Source: Ascaphus truei
Lineage: Eukaryota; Chordata; Amphibia; Anura; Ascaphidae
Direction of reading: 5' to 3'
DNA length: 64,000 nt
Assembly (NCBI GenBank): GCA_036426205.1
Contig: CM071579.1
Location: 19,559,118 to 19,623,117 of the forward strand
Part shown: positions 1-9,958 of the stretch, in pieces
Layout of the letters: the number at the start of each line of letters is the position of its first letter
How positions within the stretch are numbered: the first letter of the stretch is position 1
Translations under genes and position numbers: made by a program
The notes under the pieces: model-generated
What the model was told of the DNA's origin: nothing
Seen by the model: the letters and a program-made list of their open reading frames with translations, nothing else
Database searches by the model: none

Positions 1-1023
1 TGCCTACACCGAAGTTATTTCAATGCGATCAGTCTGGGTGTGTACACTTTCTTTTAGCAGCCAATTTCGGGTTGGTTCATTGGCTGTTCTTAATTTAAGA
101 ACACTTTTTATTTATACACCAACTGGAGGGTTACCATACGCCCGTATTTTCCCGGACATGTCAGGATTCTTAATATAAAGACGCCGTCCGGGAGGAATTT
201 TGAAATATACTAAAAACGTTTGGGATTTCTTGATGCGCATGTGCGAGGAAAATAGACCTGGACCGGCAGAAGTAGAGAAATAATGGGCAGAGTTAATGTG
301 TTTAGCATGCCTGATGTACTCAATGAGCACTCTGAGTTCCTGCCTATTAAATCTGTGCTTTCGTTTCTCAGCGAGCGGTCGGCTTGTTTCCACCGTCATG
401 ATGTTGCGGAGCTTGTTTCGGTTGGGCAGAGGAGATGTTCCAAATTGAAGGGAGGCCCCCCAAAAGAAACGTTTTTTTAGGGTGTGTATTTATTTCCAAA
501 AAAGGAGGAATGACCTTAAGAGGGGTCAAGTGTGCACCCCGCACCACACGATAAAAGGAGGATAAATGGATATCCTGTATAATGACAGGAGGCTATACTG
601 CAATAAAGAGTGCAAGGGTGGTGTTGACTGGGAATGTGAACTGTGATTAACAGAAGAAAGAAAGCTCCCTAATGTGTCGCACTAGAGAAAACACCCTTAG
701 CTAAATTAAAATGACTATTTATTAATGAACTAATTAAAATATATTTATTGCAGCGGAATATACAATGAACCAAATGATTGCAACTAATTAAAAATGAGGG
801 AGGTGTCTGTGTGCTATTTATCAAAAACGACAGTGTAAATAAAGAAATGGCTATTATTGACTATCTTGTCCCACGGTTATATAATTATACTAACCGTGGT
901 AATAGCTATTCAAATACAATTGTAGGTCGTCTGATAACTACTCCTAGATAGGTGAGAGTGTTGATAATAGAAGAGGGCTACTGGCTCTGTGTGTCCATAA
1001 CCATGCTTGTCTGTGGTGTATTA
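1..1023. other. Unassigned repeat-derived stretch, no gene
   Basis: No coding exon is recognisable. Around 120-215 there is a GGGTTACCATACG...CCCGGACATGTC segment that resembles the terminus of an old DNA transposon, but the other end was not found. The remainder is AT-rich with short open frames that look random. Confidence 0.4.
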
Positions 1024-1027
1024 TAAT

Positions 1028-2163
1028 TGTAGCAGGGACCCTCTTTCCACCCCTTTTGTTGTTATGGGTGGGTATGTTGCAGTTAGGGAACACTCCGATA
1101 ACGGAGGTTCCGCATAAGGGAGCCGCCATGTTGTGGTTGGCGTCAGCGCAGACTTAGCCTAGCAGAGGTTGCGCATGCGCAGAGCGAGGGTGAGGAAAAG
1201 CCCATGAAAGAGGTAGAGCACGACGGGTCCCAGCAGCCCCCGTGGGTCCCCGTGATGCACCTGGGCCAATGAGGTGCGAGGCCAGGAGGAAAAGGAAGTG
1301 TTTGCGCGCACGTGAGTCCAGAGTTGGTTGGAGAGGAGAGGAGAAGGAGCTTCGGTGTGGGGAGGCAGACCGCCCCCTACTTAGGCCGCATGCCCCAGGC
1401 CCAGTTAGGCTCTGAGTCCCCGTAGAGACAATCGGAGCTAGGGACTGGCCATAGTTAGGTTCCGGTTCCCTTTATTGCCACACTATCACCACCGGGACAG
1501 TTCTAAGTTGGCGGGAGGTCTGGGCGCAGACCCCGCTACCAAGCCGCAGCGTGTCTGGGTGGGATCGCCCTAGACACCTACGGGTGACGTCATCTACACC
1601 TCGCTGACCCTTTGTGAAGATTGTAGCCGCACCGGGTACGGGAGCGCCCGGCAGGTAATTCTAAAGTGCACCAACAGTACCATCCTTCACTCGGGACACT
1701 GTGGCTGCGCAGTCACACTCATACACATTCACTCAGGACACAGTGGCTGCGCAGTCACACTCATACACATCCATTGACTCACTGTAGGGTGGGAGAACTA
1801 ATCCCAAAGGGAACTGGACACGGGGTGGGATCACCCGGTGAAGGGAGACGGGAGGGTGAGCGTTCGACGAGACGCCGAGTATAGTGTCTCCTCTAGGGAG
1901 GGACACCTGTTGGTATAACGTATATGGTTACTGCAAGTAAAGTTGATTGGTTAAGGGATATTGCTGTGAGTGTGTGTTATGTGCATAAGTCCTGCGAAGA
2001 CCCACTTCCCCTCGGGCGGAAGCTGTCGCAGGTGGAGGCGCTGCACCAAGTTCTAGGTATTGTGTGCACCCCAGGCTCTCCGTGGCAGAGGCTCAGACCC
2101 TGTGAGCCTACAGGTAATACAGCATATGGTAGTGGCCTGTGTTCGCTAGGAAGCAGGGCTACA
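1028..2163 (+). mobile_element. Solo LTR of an LTR retrotransposon (TSD TAAT)
   Basis: The segment begins TGTAGCAGGG and ends GGGCTACA, the TG...CA inverted ends of an LTR. It is flanked on both sides by TAAT (1024-1027 and 2164-2167), a 4-bp target duplication. A 42-bp unit containing GTGGCTGCGCAGTCACAC is duplicated at 1701 and 1743. Near the right end, GGTGGAGGCGCTG is shared with the LTRs at 20177 and 29347. There is no gag/pol sequence on either side, so this is a solo LTR left by recombination. Family (Ty3/gypsy or endogenous retrovirus) cannot be settled here. Confidence 0.75.
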
Positions 2164-3240
2164 TAATCCAACCTCTATATACACATACACAGTGTTACCA
2201 GACCACCAGGTTCAGAAATCACTGAGTCTGTAGGTCTGTCCTGGTGAACAGTTTGACAAATAATAGCCAAATACTCTTGTGAGAGAAATAGAGGAATCTA
2301 GCCCTCTTGGACCACAATCTATGGGTCTTACACTCAAATATAAACTATGAAGGAAGTAGTCAGAGCGTTGTGCTTCCCATGACGAAGGCTCCGAAACGCT
2401 CTGACTGAAAATATAGCACCAGACCTCTCCGACTAGCCTGCGCACCTGGTAGTAGCGCCGAGCCTTCCCCTTATTTCCTGAAGCGCTACGGTTACACCGA
2501 CGTAATTGTCATGTACAGACGCTATGTTTACACGGACCATACAATTACTCATTGCCAATGGCGCTAATCTAAGACCTCATTAAAATAATTTTAGAACACT
2601 TGCTTGCGACTCTGAATGCTAAATCGGGTCTTGTTTCGGAAATAGCGGTGGCGCAGCGCTATCTGCTTTATGAAAACGTAATTTTTTTGTGACTACGTCT
2701 AAACTCTAAATCAGACCTCTCGTGAAATTTAAGAAGAATAAGCAGCACATTTATGGGCAATTTCCCTTAGACAATGTGGTGGTTTTTTTTCGTCGTTGCC
2801 ACCTTCTCGCTCCCTAGCCCTAAAAAAACTTCAGTAATAACTCCCGTACAATACATTTTCAACTTTAACCCTGTGCATGCCGGGGGGGCCGCAGCACCAA
2901 AGCTCCACAGTCTCTGCGGCACATTACAATCACGCAACCACTCCTTGGAGTGATCACCTGATCGCAGCATCACTGATGACATCAGATGGCGTCACTTTCC
3001 TGCTATGGCATGAAAAAAGGGGACGGAAATGGCGTTTGAACCGGGTAGGTTTATATCAGAAGGGAAATGTCCACTATTAAATGTTCTGTGGCAGCACAGA
3101 TGTCAATACATGAGGTATACTTAGCTTATCCTAAGCAGAGACCTTTTTCTTTGTTTAAAGCACCGTCGGTTCCTGCTGTTCACGTAGAGGTCAGCTGCAT
3201 CTTGGGTAAAAGATATAGAAGAGCACATAGCATAATACGT
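2164..3240. other. Non-coding repeat-rich stretch
   Basis: No gene is visible. It contains an 11-bp inverted repeat with a hammerhead-like core (2359-2405, listed separately) and otherwise unclassified sequence with a few short random ORFs. Confidence 0.4.
2359..2405 (+). ncRNA. Hammerhead-like hairpin relic
   Basis: GTCAGAGCGTT (2359-2369) and AACGCTCTGAC (2395-2405) are perfect 11-bp inverted repeats. The loop between them contains ATGACGA followed by AGGCTCC and GAAA. This matches a type-III hammerhead layout (stem III, cleavage site, stem I, core, stem II, GAAA). The C3 position is A and stems I and II are very short. It is probably a degenerate ribozyme. Confidence 0.35.
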
Positions 3241-3640
3241 TTATTACATAAAGAAAAAAGTAAAAGCATTGATCACACTCACTAACGTAGATGTTTTTTA
3301 AGCAATAAGAATGTAATGCTTAACAGCCACGGTGTCTCTCTCCACGCTCCGGGCACTCCGCGCACAACCCGGGCAATTCACGCGATCCCCGGGGTAAAGC
3401 AGGTTCACACAGCCAGTGCAGGAAGCGTCTTGTGTCTGCCCTGCTGGCTTCCCGGCGGGCAATTACGTTCTGCGGTGAAAGTTTGTGCAGGGTAGTTGCT
3501 CTCCCTGTATCGGAAATGCGCAGGCACTTCCGGGATCCGTGCCAAGTTATTGGAGGAGTACAGTGGCTCATAAAAGTCAACCCAACGCGTTTCGCGAATC
3601 TCGCTTCGTCAGAGGTAGTGATGTGATGAGTCTCACACTA
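3240..3640 (-). mobile_element. Short hammerhead-bearing non-autonomous element
   Basis: A roughly 400-bp GC-richer block carries a hammerhead motif at its minus-strand 5' end (3577-3625) and an A/T-rich opposite end. This resembles the 392-bp insertion at 54303-54694, where target duplications define the borders. Here the exact borders were not found. No coding capacity is seen. Confidence 0.45.
3577..3625 (-). ncRNA. Hammerhead ribozyme motif, intact core
   Basis: On the minus strand the conserved core CTGACGA is complete. It is followed by an extra A, a 4-bp stem II (GCGA/TCGC, loop GAT), GAAA and then CGCGTT. The ACGCGT around the stem III position is self-complementary, so stem III could form between two copies; cleavage would follow the U of GUU. 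Stem I is weak (GGGU/ACCU with a wobble, then mismatches). All invariant core residues I can check are present. Activity is untested. Confidence 0.6.
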
Positions 3641-4320
3641 TCTCATATACAGTAGCCTGTCAGATGTGAGTGCACATTTTGTTCAGCCCTCAGATCAGAC
3701 TTGTATAATACATTGCTGCTCATATTGTCACAGATTTATAATTTGGAGGAGATGCAATACATTTCATGTATTTGTTCATTCTTCAATGGCGTCATTGTAG
3801 GAGAACACTAATCCATATAGTGAAATACAGATTATAAAATTTTAATTACTTATTTATATAATTTATTTGGGACAGAGAGACATGCTTTCGGATTATCATC
3901 AAAGTAATTTTATAAAAGGAGTTCTAACTTCAAGTGAATTATGTTTAGATCATAAACACTAATAAATAATAAAATATTACAATCATGTGATCTCCCCTTA
4001 AAAACCCAATTTGAAACCCACAACGGGTTTTGGGTTTTTTTTTTCCTAAATAAAATGTTTTACCAGGAAGTAATACATTGAGAGTTACCGCTCGTTTTCA
4101 AGCATAGTGAAGTGGTCAACAAAACACGTGATAAAAAATATATACATTGGAACCTTATGAACACGTTTTCTACTAATGCAGACGTGCAGAGAGAATTGGT
4201 GTAAAGGGAGGGGATGTATCCTCCCCATTCTGCCTATGTCACGGTCGACACTCCTGTGTGACACGCTGATCGTAAACACCCTCTGGACTACAAGCAAAAC
4301 TCAATTATGTACAGCGTATG
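3640..4320. other. AT-rich intergenic stretch
   Basis: No gene or complete element is seen apart from the short LINE 3' fragment at 4047-4106. A T-rich tract lies at about 4030-4045. Confidence 0.4.
4047..4106 (-). repeat. L2-like LINE 3' UTR fragment
   Basis: The run TAAATAAAATGTTTTACCAG, followed by a tract ending in GAGAGTTACC, closely matches 22855-22905. There it lies directly downstream (on the minus strand) of a LINE ORF2 C-terminus. This is therefore a short 3' tail of the same LINE family on the minus strand. Confidence 0.5.
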
Positions 4321-4952
4321 TGTAACAGGGGACTTATCCCTGTTCACAAATGTGCCTCTAATCCAGCAGTGTGGTGGTTAACTGCTGGTAGGCAATTAAC
4401 TAACACCACCTGGCTGATTGCAGGTGGTAGAAAAAGCCTGCCTTTGAGACAGGAAGTGAGACTCCTTAGCTCACACCTGAGCTGAACTAGGAGACAGAGC
4501 AGAGATTCCTTAGTCCACAACTGGGCTGAACCAAGGAAGGACAGATGTCTTGAGCGACAAGCTAACCACAAGACAAAGGGGACAAGATTCTAACCTGGAG
4601 CCTGACATTGCCTGTGCACACAAGGGTGTGGTTCCAAGAGAGCAGAGAAGCTTCCCCTACAGCAGCCCAGCTAACAGATAAGACTTTTCGTATAAGACTA
4701 TTATCTATGTCTATGTGTATTGATAAATGTCTCCATGATTTGGGGCTAGTAAATAGCTTAGCTAACCAACCCAGTCAGAGAGGGCTGAGCTACATATGTA
4801 GATAGTCTGCAAAGCAGAGATAAGTTTTTTTATTTGGCTGATTCTCTTATGTTGATTTTTGCTGTGTTTAAAGCGACAGGCACAATAAAGCCTTGTTTTA
4901 ATTTCACCTTAAAACAGTCTCCATTGTCTACTTCTGCACATGTCCTCCTACA
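4321..4952 (+). mobile_element. Solo LTR (TSD GTATG)
   Basis: Begins TGTAACAGGGGAC and ends TGTCCTCCTACA. Exact 5-bp duplications GTATG flank it (4316-4320 and 4953-4957). A polyadenylation signal AATAAA sits near 4882, consistent with plus orientation. The first ~170 bp match the reverse complement of the right end of the LTR at 49986-50560, so both belong to one family. No internal retroviral or gypsy coding sequence is present. Confidence 0.8.
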
Positions 4953-4969
4953 GTATGTCATAAGGGTCC

Positions 4970-5150
4970 CCAGGCTTCCACTCTTTATGGTGTACGCTGT
5001 ACGCCAGTTTTTAAGGATATTCCTGCTTCAGCACAGGTGACTCAATCAGTGGCTCAGTCATTGATGGAGCCATTGATTGAGTCACCTGTGCTGAAGCAGG
5101 GATATCCTCAAAACGTGACCTGTTGGTAGCCCTTGAGGACAAGATTTGGC
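4970..5150. mobile_element. Hairpin MITE of the CAGGGG/hAT-like family
   Basis: The segment contains a near-perfect inverted repeat with 34-bp arms (5022-5055 and 5067-5100, one mismatch) separated by 11 bp. Its body (CTGTGCTGAAGCAGGGATAT, then GACCTGTTGGT.GCCCTTGAGGAC) is shared with copies near 18137, 23500, 51681 and 54247. Complete termini are better seen in those copies. Its left edge lies almost directly next to the solo LTR. Confidence 0.6.
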
Positions 5151-6090
5151 CAGAACCGGTTAGGACAACACCTGTGTCCATATCCGCAGGTAATTACATT
5201 TTTTAGCTTTGTCAAATTTGACTGACTTAGAAGACCAGAAATATGGAACAAGACGATAGAAACCTAGCACTTATGTGGGACCCTCCCAACGACTCTCGCT
5301 GCTTCTCGGGTGTTCCCCACAGGATGGCAAAGCAGATATTACTTAAGGATAAGGTTTTTTTTTTAATGTGTCTTGCTTCGACGAGAGTCTAAAACAGGTC
5401 TGAACTCCCGCTGTGTGCAGCACTTGTGAACAAATGAACCGCATCACCGAGGTCCTGAGTTGCACGGCAGTTGGAGATGTGCCAGGCTTCCCGTGGCTCC
5501 TAATTGCATTCATTTTGCTAGCAGTTGAGAAAATATATATTTTTTCAATTGCTTTGTTTACACGAGGATAAAATTGTATAAAATACTGAACATGAAGGCG
5601 CCTACATAAGCTTAAACTGATATACAGTATAACAATTATTTCGGCACAAATAAAAAACGGTAATGGAATGAAATGGAAGCGATATGCTGAGCTCACATGC
5701 TGTTTAGAATTGGCGGTAATGGTAGGAGCACTGCAGGTCTGGCACATTTGGTTGTGGCCGTTCACCAAGTCGCAGCCGGCTTTTAGTCACCACACCTCGC
5801 CACTACGGTAAGCCCCTAATCTTACTCCCAACTCTAAAAACCTTAACCCCTTACAATGAGAAAGAGGGGGAGAGGGAAAGAGTGGGAGAGAGAGATTGAT
5901 CAGTTACCGGTTGTATGTATATATATATATATAAATATATATATATATCCCCTTAAACATTCCTTGCAAATAAATTAGGGTGACACGCCTGTGCTGAAAA
6001 GGAGCACACCTGGGTACCTGGCTGGGATATATACTAATGGCCATGCAAAGTGTATTTACATAAGTCCCGTTCCACACTTCCTAAAAGGAT
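5150..6090. other. Non-coding stretch with short repeats
   Basis: A 141-codon minus-strand open frame (5343-5768) has no recognisable domain and no exon-like context, so I do not call it a gene. Bases 5780-5850 (CCACTACGGTAAGCCCCTAA and a CCCTAA-like tract) resemble one arm of the telomere-like foldback at 49050-49560. A (TA)n microsatellite lies at 5917-5950. Confidence 0.4.
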
Positions 6091-6260
6091 TTCTATACCA
6101 ACTACATAGAGTCAATAAGCCTAAGGCACCAACCCAATGACTGGAATGGCATTGGACTTAACAGAACTAGAACCCACAACCACTGCTTTTCTAGCAAGCA
6201 GCTCTAGCAGTGTGAGCGTAACCAGCTGATGGGCAGTATCATTGTCACATCCTACTTTTG
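6090..6260 (-). mobile_element. tRNA-derived SINE-like copy
   Basis: On the minus strand a tRNA-like head can be read. An A-box-like CAGCTGGTTACGCTCACAC (around 6208-6233) is followed about 45 bp later by a B-box-like GGGTTCTAGTTC (6163-6174). The second copy at 6595-6750 has the same arrangement. The tail could not be delimited. Confidence 0.45.
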
Positions 6261-6594
6261 AGCTGCTCACTGCTCACACACGTTGCTAATCTAGCTATTA
6301 GCGTATCTCACAGGTATCTCAGGTGTGATCCACAAGGAACATTAAACTGTCAACGTGGACATGGTCTGCTTTTTAAAGGAAGCCAAGGGGAACGAGCTAC
6401 TATAGGTATCAGCACTCCTTTCGGTGATACTTAAAGGATATGCACAAAGGTGGCTACGGTATATCAGAACAGGGACCGCAATATTCACTCTGCCATCTGC
6501 CAGAGTGTGAGACATACACTACTTTATTTTAAAATAAATAAAACTCTACAAACTGCAGGACGTCATTCCACTTGCTTCCCTCAGCACACAAAGT

Positions 6595-6750
6595 GTTATT
6601 GGTTTGGTAAGTCTAAGGCACCTTAGAAATGGGGTATGTTGTCAGACCCAACCGGATCAGAAGTTGAACCCACATAATCTCTCGTATTTAGAACAGCAGC
6701 TTTAGCAGTGTGAGCTGAACCACCTGATTGGTAGCAGTGCACACTGTTTA
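6595..6750 (-). mobile_element. tRNA-derived SINE-like copy
   Basis: On the minus strand, GGTGGTTCAGCTCACACTGC (A-box region, about 6704-6723) precedes TGTGGGTTCAACTTC (B-box region, about 6660-6673) at tRNA-like spacing. Flanking sequence shares GTCTAAGGCACC with the copy at 6090-6260, supporting a repeat rather than a functional tRNA gene. No good acceptor stem is seen. Confidence 0.5.
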
Positions 6751-7010
6751 CTAACAGCATACTGTACCTAGGGATATCTATGTTGTTGATTGTAACCTTG
6801 AAAGCACTTCAAGCACAAAGTAATAATATGTACTGAGGGGCTATTAGATAATGAGGCCAGGTGACATTAAATACAAGATGAACAGAACATGGGCTACCTC
6901 GCTCTACTTAGAAGAAAATGGGTGCCACTACTGCTGCTCTAGTGATTACACAGTTATAACTGCGGTTATTTATACACAGCTGGCGACTGCTAATAAAATT
7001 ACAAAGGTCT

Positions 7011-7024
7011 CTCTCTCTCTCTCT
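7011..7024. repeat. (CT)n microsatellite
   Basis: Uninterrupted CT dinucleotides. Confidence 0.9.
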
Positions 7025-7076
7025 CCATAAATGTAGCATATAAAAGCAAACAATAGCAAAAAAAAATACCTTAATA

Positions 7077-8170
7077 CAGGGGTGTGCAAACTTGGGGGTG
7101 CACCCCTGTGGGGGGGCGTGAGATTTGTTTTGGGGGGGGAGTTGCGGCGGTTACACAGGCCCCGCGCTCTTCCCCAAAACTATATAAATAAAGATATACA
7201 TACCTGTACATGAGGTCTCTTCTTAAGCTGGCTGAGCTGGAAGTTGAATTTGACAATGAGCTGACGCCAGTGAAATAGAACGTATTACTTCAACATTTGC
7301 TATTGATAAATCCACCGTGGGTAACCCCGCAGGAAGGCTCACGGCTTAGCATTACTCGTGGGTGTTTCTACGGATACCAAAGGTTAAGAACTTCTGTATG
7401 TAGAGAGAGACAGGTGATGTGCTCATGTGACATATACATTGTTTTGTGTGACTTTAAGGTTATACTAAAAAGGAAGGACTTATGCTAAAAAGCCAAAAGC
7501 AGAATATCCCACGTTACAATTCAGGCAATCATTTGTAAGATTGGATTAAAGACAGAAAATGAGAATGGTCACTTTGTAGTAGATATCTTATGGTACATCT
7601 TCATTAAGATTTGGTGGCAGGCGTTTACTAATTAATAAAGGCATGTGATTCTCAAACTTCTCATTAACAGCCCTGAGCAGACACGTTTTTGGGCGGAATT
7701 GGCAATGAAAAGTCAAGTTTAAATGAGATGCATCCGTATCTGTGTAAACATATTAGATATTTATAAACGCCCGGTGTGACTGCCGGTCCACAGCGAGGGG
7801 TCTGAGAATCATTGCTCTAGATTACCCAAAGTCTTACTTGTATCTGTGTCAGAGAAATATTTTTCTTACGTTTGTTCCCATTGCTGACTAGCTTTCTCAC
7901 GTCTATTTCTGAGTAACGCACACAGAGAATTTCATGCCTCCGGTTAGAACACGTACTTTGCATAACTGCTTGTATAATTACTCCCAAGATCCCTCACGTA
8001 TGCTAGAGAGGCAACTAAAGTGCACAATACCTTGATACATCGGAGAATAATACCCCTGCTGCCTCTCAACAGGGCTGGGAGGGGGGGGGTGGGGGTTGGG
8101 GGAGGCAGAAGAAATGACCCAGGCCCAACGGCACTGCCATCTACTGCACTTATTTCTCACCCCCTGTGTC
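7077..8170. other. Non-coding; fragment of CAGGGGTGTGCAAAC-type DNA element
   Basis: At 7077-7150, CAGGGGTGTGCAAACTTGGG and a G-rich run resemble the end of a hAT-type non-autonomous element. At about 7795-7820, GAGGGGTCTGAGAATCATTG might be a decayed opposite end, but the arms do not pair convincingly. A G-rich run at 8078-8100 is low complexity. No gene is seen. Confidence 0.3.
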
Positions 8171-8179
8171 TCCTAGCAT

Positions 8180-8345
8180 ACCACTTAGAGTGTAAGCTCT
8201 CCGGGGCAGGGATTTCCTTTCCTATTGTATGATTTTGTTTGTTGCACTTATTGTACTTTTTTTGTATTGTATTATTCCCTATACTGTCTCTTTTGTAAAG
8301 CGCAGAGTACACTGTGAGTGCTATACAACTAAAGATATACATACA
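8180..8345 (+). repeat. L2-like LINE 3' end
   Basis: The sequence AGAGTGTAAGCTCTCCGGGG and a terminal GTGCTATACAACTAAAGATA with (TACA)n tail match the 3' UTR of the LINE ending at about 43835 (GATTGTAAGCTCCTCGGAGC ... GCGCTATACAAATAAA). It is a 3' tail without its ORF. Confidence 0.6.
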
Positions 8346-8349
8346 TACA

Positions 8350-8640
8350 TGCATGCCCTTATCCTTTCCTGTCTGGATTATTGTAAGATACTACTAACAG
8401 TTCTCCCTGACTCGCAACTTCTCATTTGCTTTCTGTTCAAAATTGTGCTGCTAGAATCATTTCACTGTCTCCCAGAACAGTCTCTGCTCAGCTCCTTTAA
8501 CCCCTCTTCTGGATTCCCATCAAACTGCGAATCACCTGCACATTTCTCCTTCCTACCTTCAAGGCTCTTCCCTCATCTTCTCCTCCGTATACTGTATTTC
8601 AACCTTTATTTATTTTTATGCCCCTGCTCGTCTCGTGCAC
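8350..8640 (+). pseudogene. L2-like LINE RT C-terminal fragment
   Basis: The open frame 8229-8651 contains HALILSCLDYCKILLTVLPD, the conserved C-terminal stretch of L2/CR1-type ORF2 proteins. It is also read at 43080 and 61910 in other copies. It abuts an unrelated LINE 3' tail on the left, so it is a 5'-truncated or rearranged piece. It encodes no catalytic motif and cannot be functional. Confidence 0.6.
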
Positions 8641-8799
8641 TCTGCCCATAACTGTCTCCTTTCTGCCCCTTCCACCTCCACTGCTCTCTTACTTCCTGTG
8701 CACAGGAACCTCTCCACATACTGTATAAAGGGGTGTTTGGAGAGGTATCTATTCTCCTCTCCAGCAAAACCCATATTTCAGGGTGTGGATGGGAATAAT

Positions 8800-9575
8800 A
8801 GCACCTTTAGGTCAGACAGGTGTTTTTTCACTATCACACACCCAGTATCACAAGCACGCTGCCTAGGGATCACATTTGACTCCTCCCTCACATTCACAAT
8901 GTAGCTAAAACCTGTAGTTTTTTCCTCAGTAACGTTGAAAAGATATTCCCTTTCCTCTGTCCCTCTACTGCTTTAACTCTTAACACAGGCCCCCATTCTC
9001 TCCTGTCTCGACTATTGTAACCTTCTCCTGTCCTTCCTGCCTCTCACCTGTCTCCCTTACAATCTATCCTAAACGCTGCTGCTAGTATCACTTTACTCTT
9101 TCCTAAATCGGTCTCAGCGTCTCCCCTGCTGAAATCACTCTCCTGGCTTCCTATCAAATCCCGTATTACACACAAAATTCTCCTCCTCACTTTTAAGGCT
9201 ATACCCTCCTCTGCCCCTCCCTACATCTCAGCGCTAATTTCTCGCTATACACCGGCCCGACTTGTGTTCCGCTCAAGGATCGCTTCTCTCTACCCCTTTT
9301 GTATCTAAAACCCTAAACACCTAAAACCTCTCTCACTGACTACCCCACACCTCCGGAATGTCCTTCCCCTCAATATCCGACTAGCACCCTCTCTATCCAC
9401 CTATAAGACCCATCTTAAAATACACCAATATGATTGTATGCTCTTCGGAGCAGGGTCTCCTCTTCTGAAATGTTACTTTTATGACTGAAGCCCTTATTCC
9501 CATATGTGTTATTTATATTATTTGCTATTTATATGATTACCACGTGTATTACTGCTGTGACGCGCTATGTGACGC
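8800..9575 (+). mobile_element. L2-like LINE 3' fragment (RT tail plus 3' UTR)
   Basis: It aligns by eye with 42915-43800: CACCCAGTATCACAAGCACG, the LDYCNLLLSFLP-type reading, a CTCCTGGCTTCCTATCAAAT segment, and the 3' UTR with ATGCTCTTCGGAGCAGGG. Several stops and frameshifts break the coding part. This is a decayed 5'-truncated copy of the same family as the 40.9-kb and 59.9-kb elements. Confidence 0.65.
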
Positions 9576-9719
9576 ATTAGGCAGTGAGGCATTTAAAGTG
9601 AGGTTTTTAAGTGATACAGTTAGACTACAGTTTGACTAGAGGTGACTGGGGACTGGATCTTCTGCACACACTTTTACTCAAGACATCAATCGGTAAGCTA
9701 TTCAGATCACACTATGATC

Positions 9720-9958
9720 CCATGCTTGTTAGCCTGCATAGTTTACCCCCCCCCCCCCCCCCCCCCACCCCTTTACAACTTCTTTCACTGCAGCCTCTCC
9801 CAAAACTGACTGCACAATACACTTAAACCTTGAATTGACCCTAGCATTGCAATTGCAGCAAAACACTTGACAAGGTACAGGCCCACCCCTGCTGTTTAGT
9901 CTGCACACACTCACTCTGCTCACAGCAGCTCCTTGCAGCACTGCCTACCTCTGGCATC
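9720..9958 (+). promoter_or_regulatory. LINE 5' UTR with poly-C tract
   Basis: The stretch upstream of the LINE start codon has a long C run (9746-9766) and ACTCACTCTGCTCACAGCAG just before the ATG. Non-LTR elements carry an internal promoter in this position; no specific promoter motif is recognised. Confidence 0.35.

Noticed and set aside
5343..5768. 141-codon minus-strand ORF as a gene
   Set aside because: No recognisable domain, no splice or promoter context, and composition typical of AT-rich intergenic DNA.
6595..6750. A functional tRNA gene on the minus strand
   Set aside because: A- and B-box-like words are present, but no acceptor stem or clean cloverleaf, and a sister copy lies nearby; SINE-like repeat is more likely.
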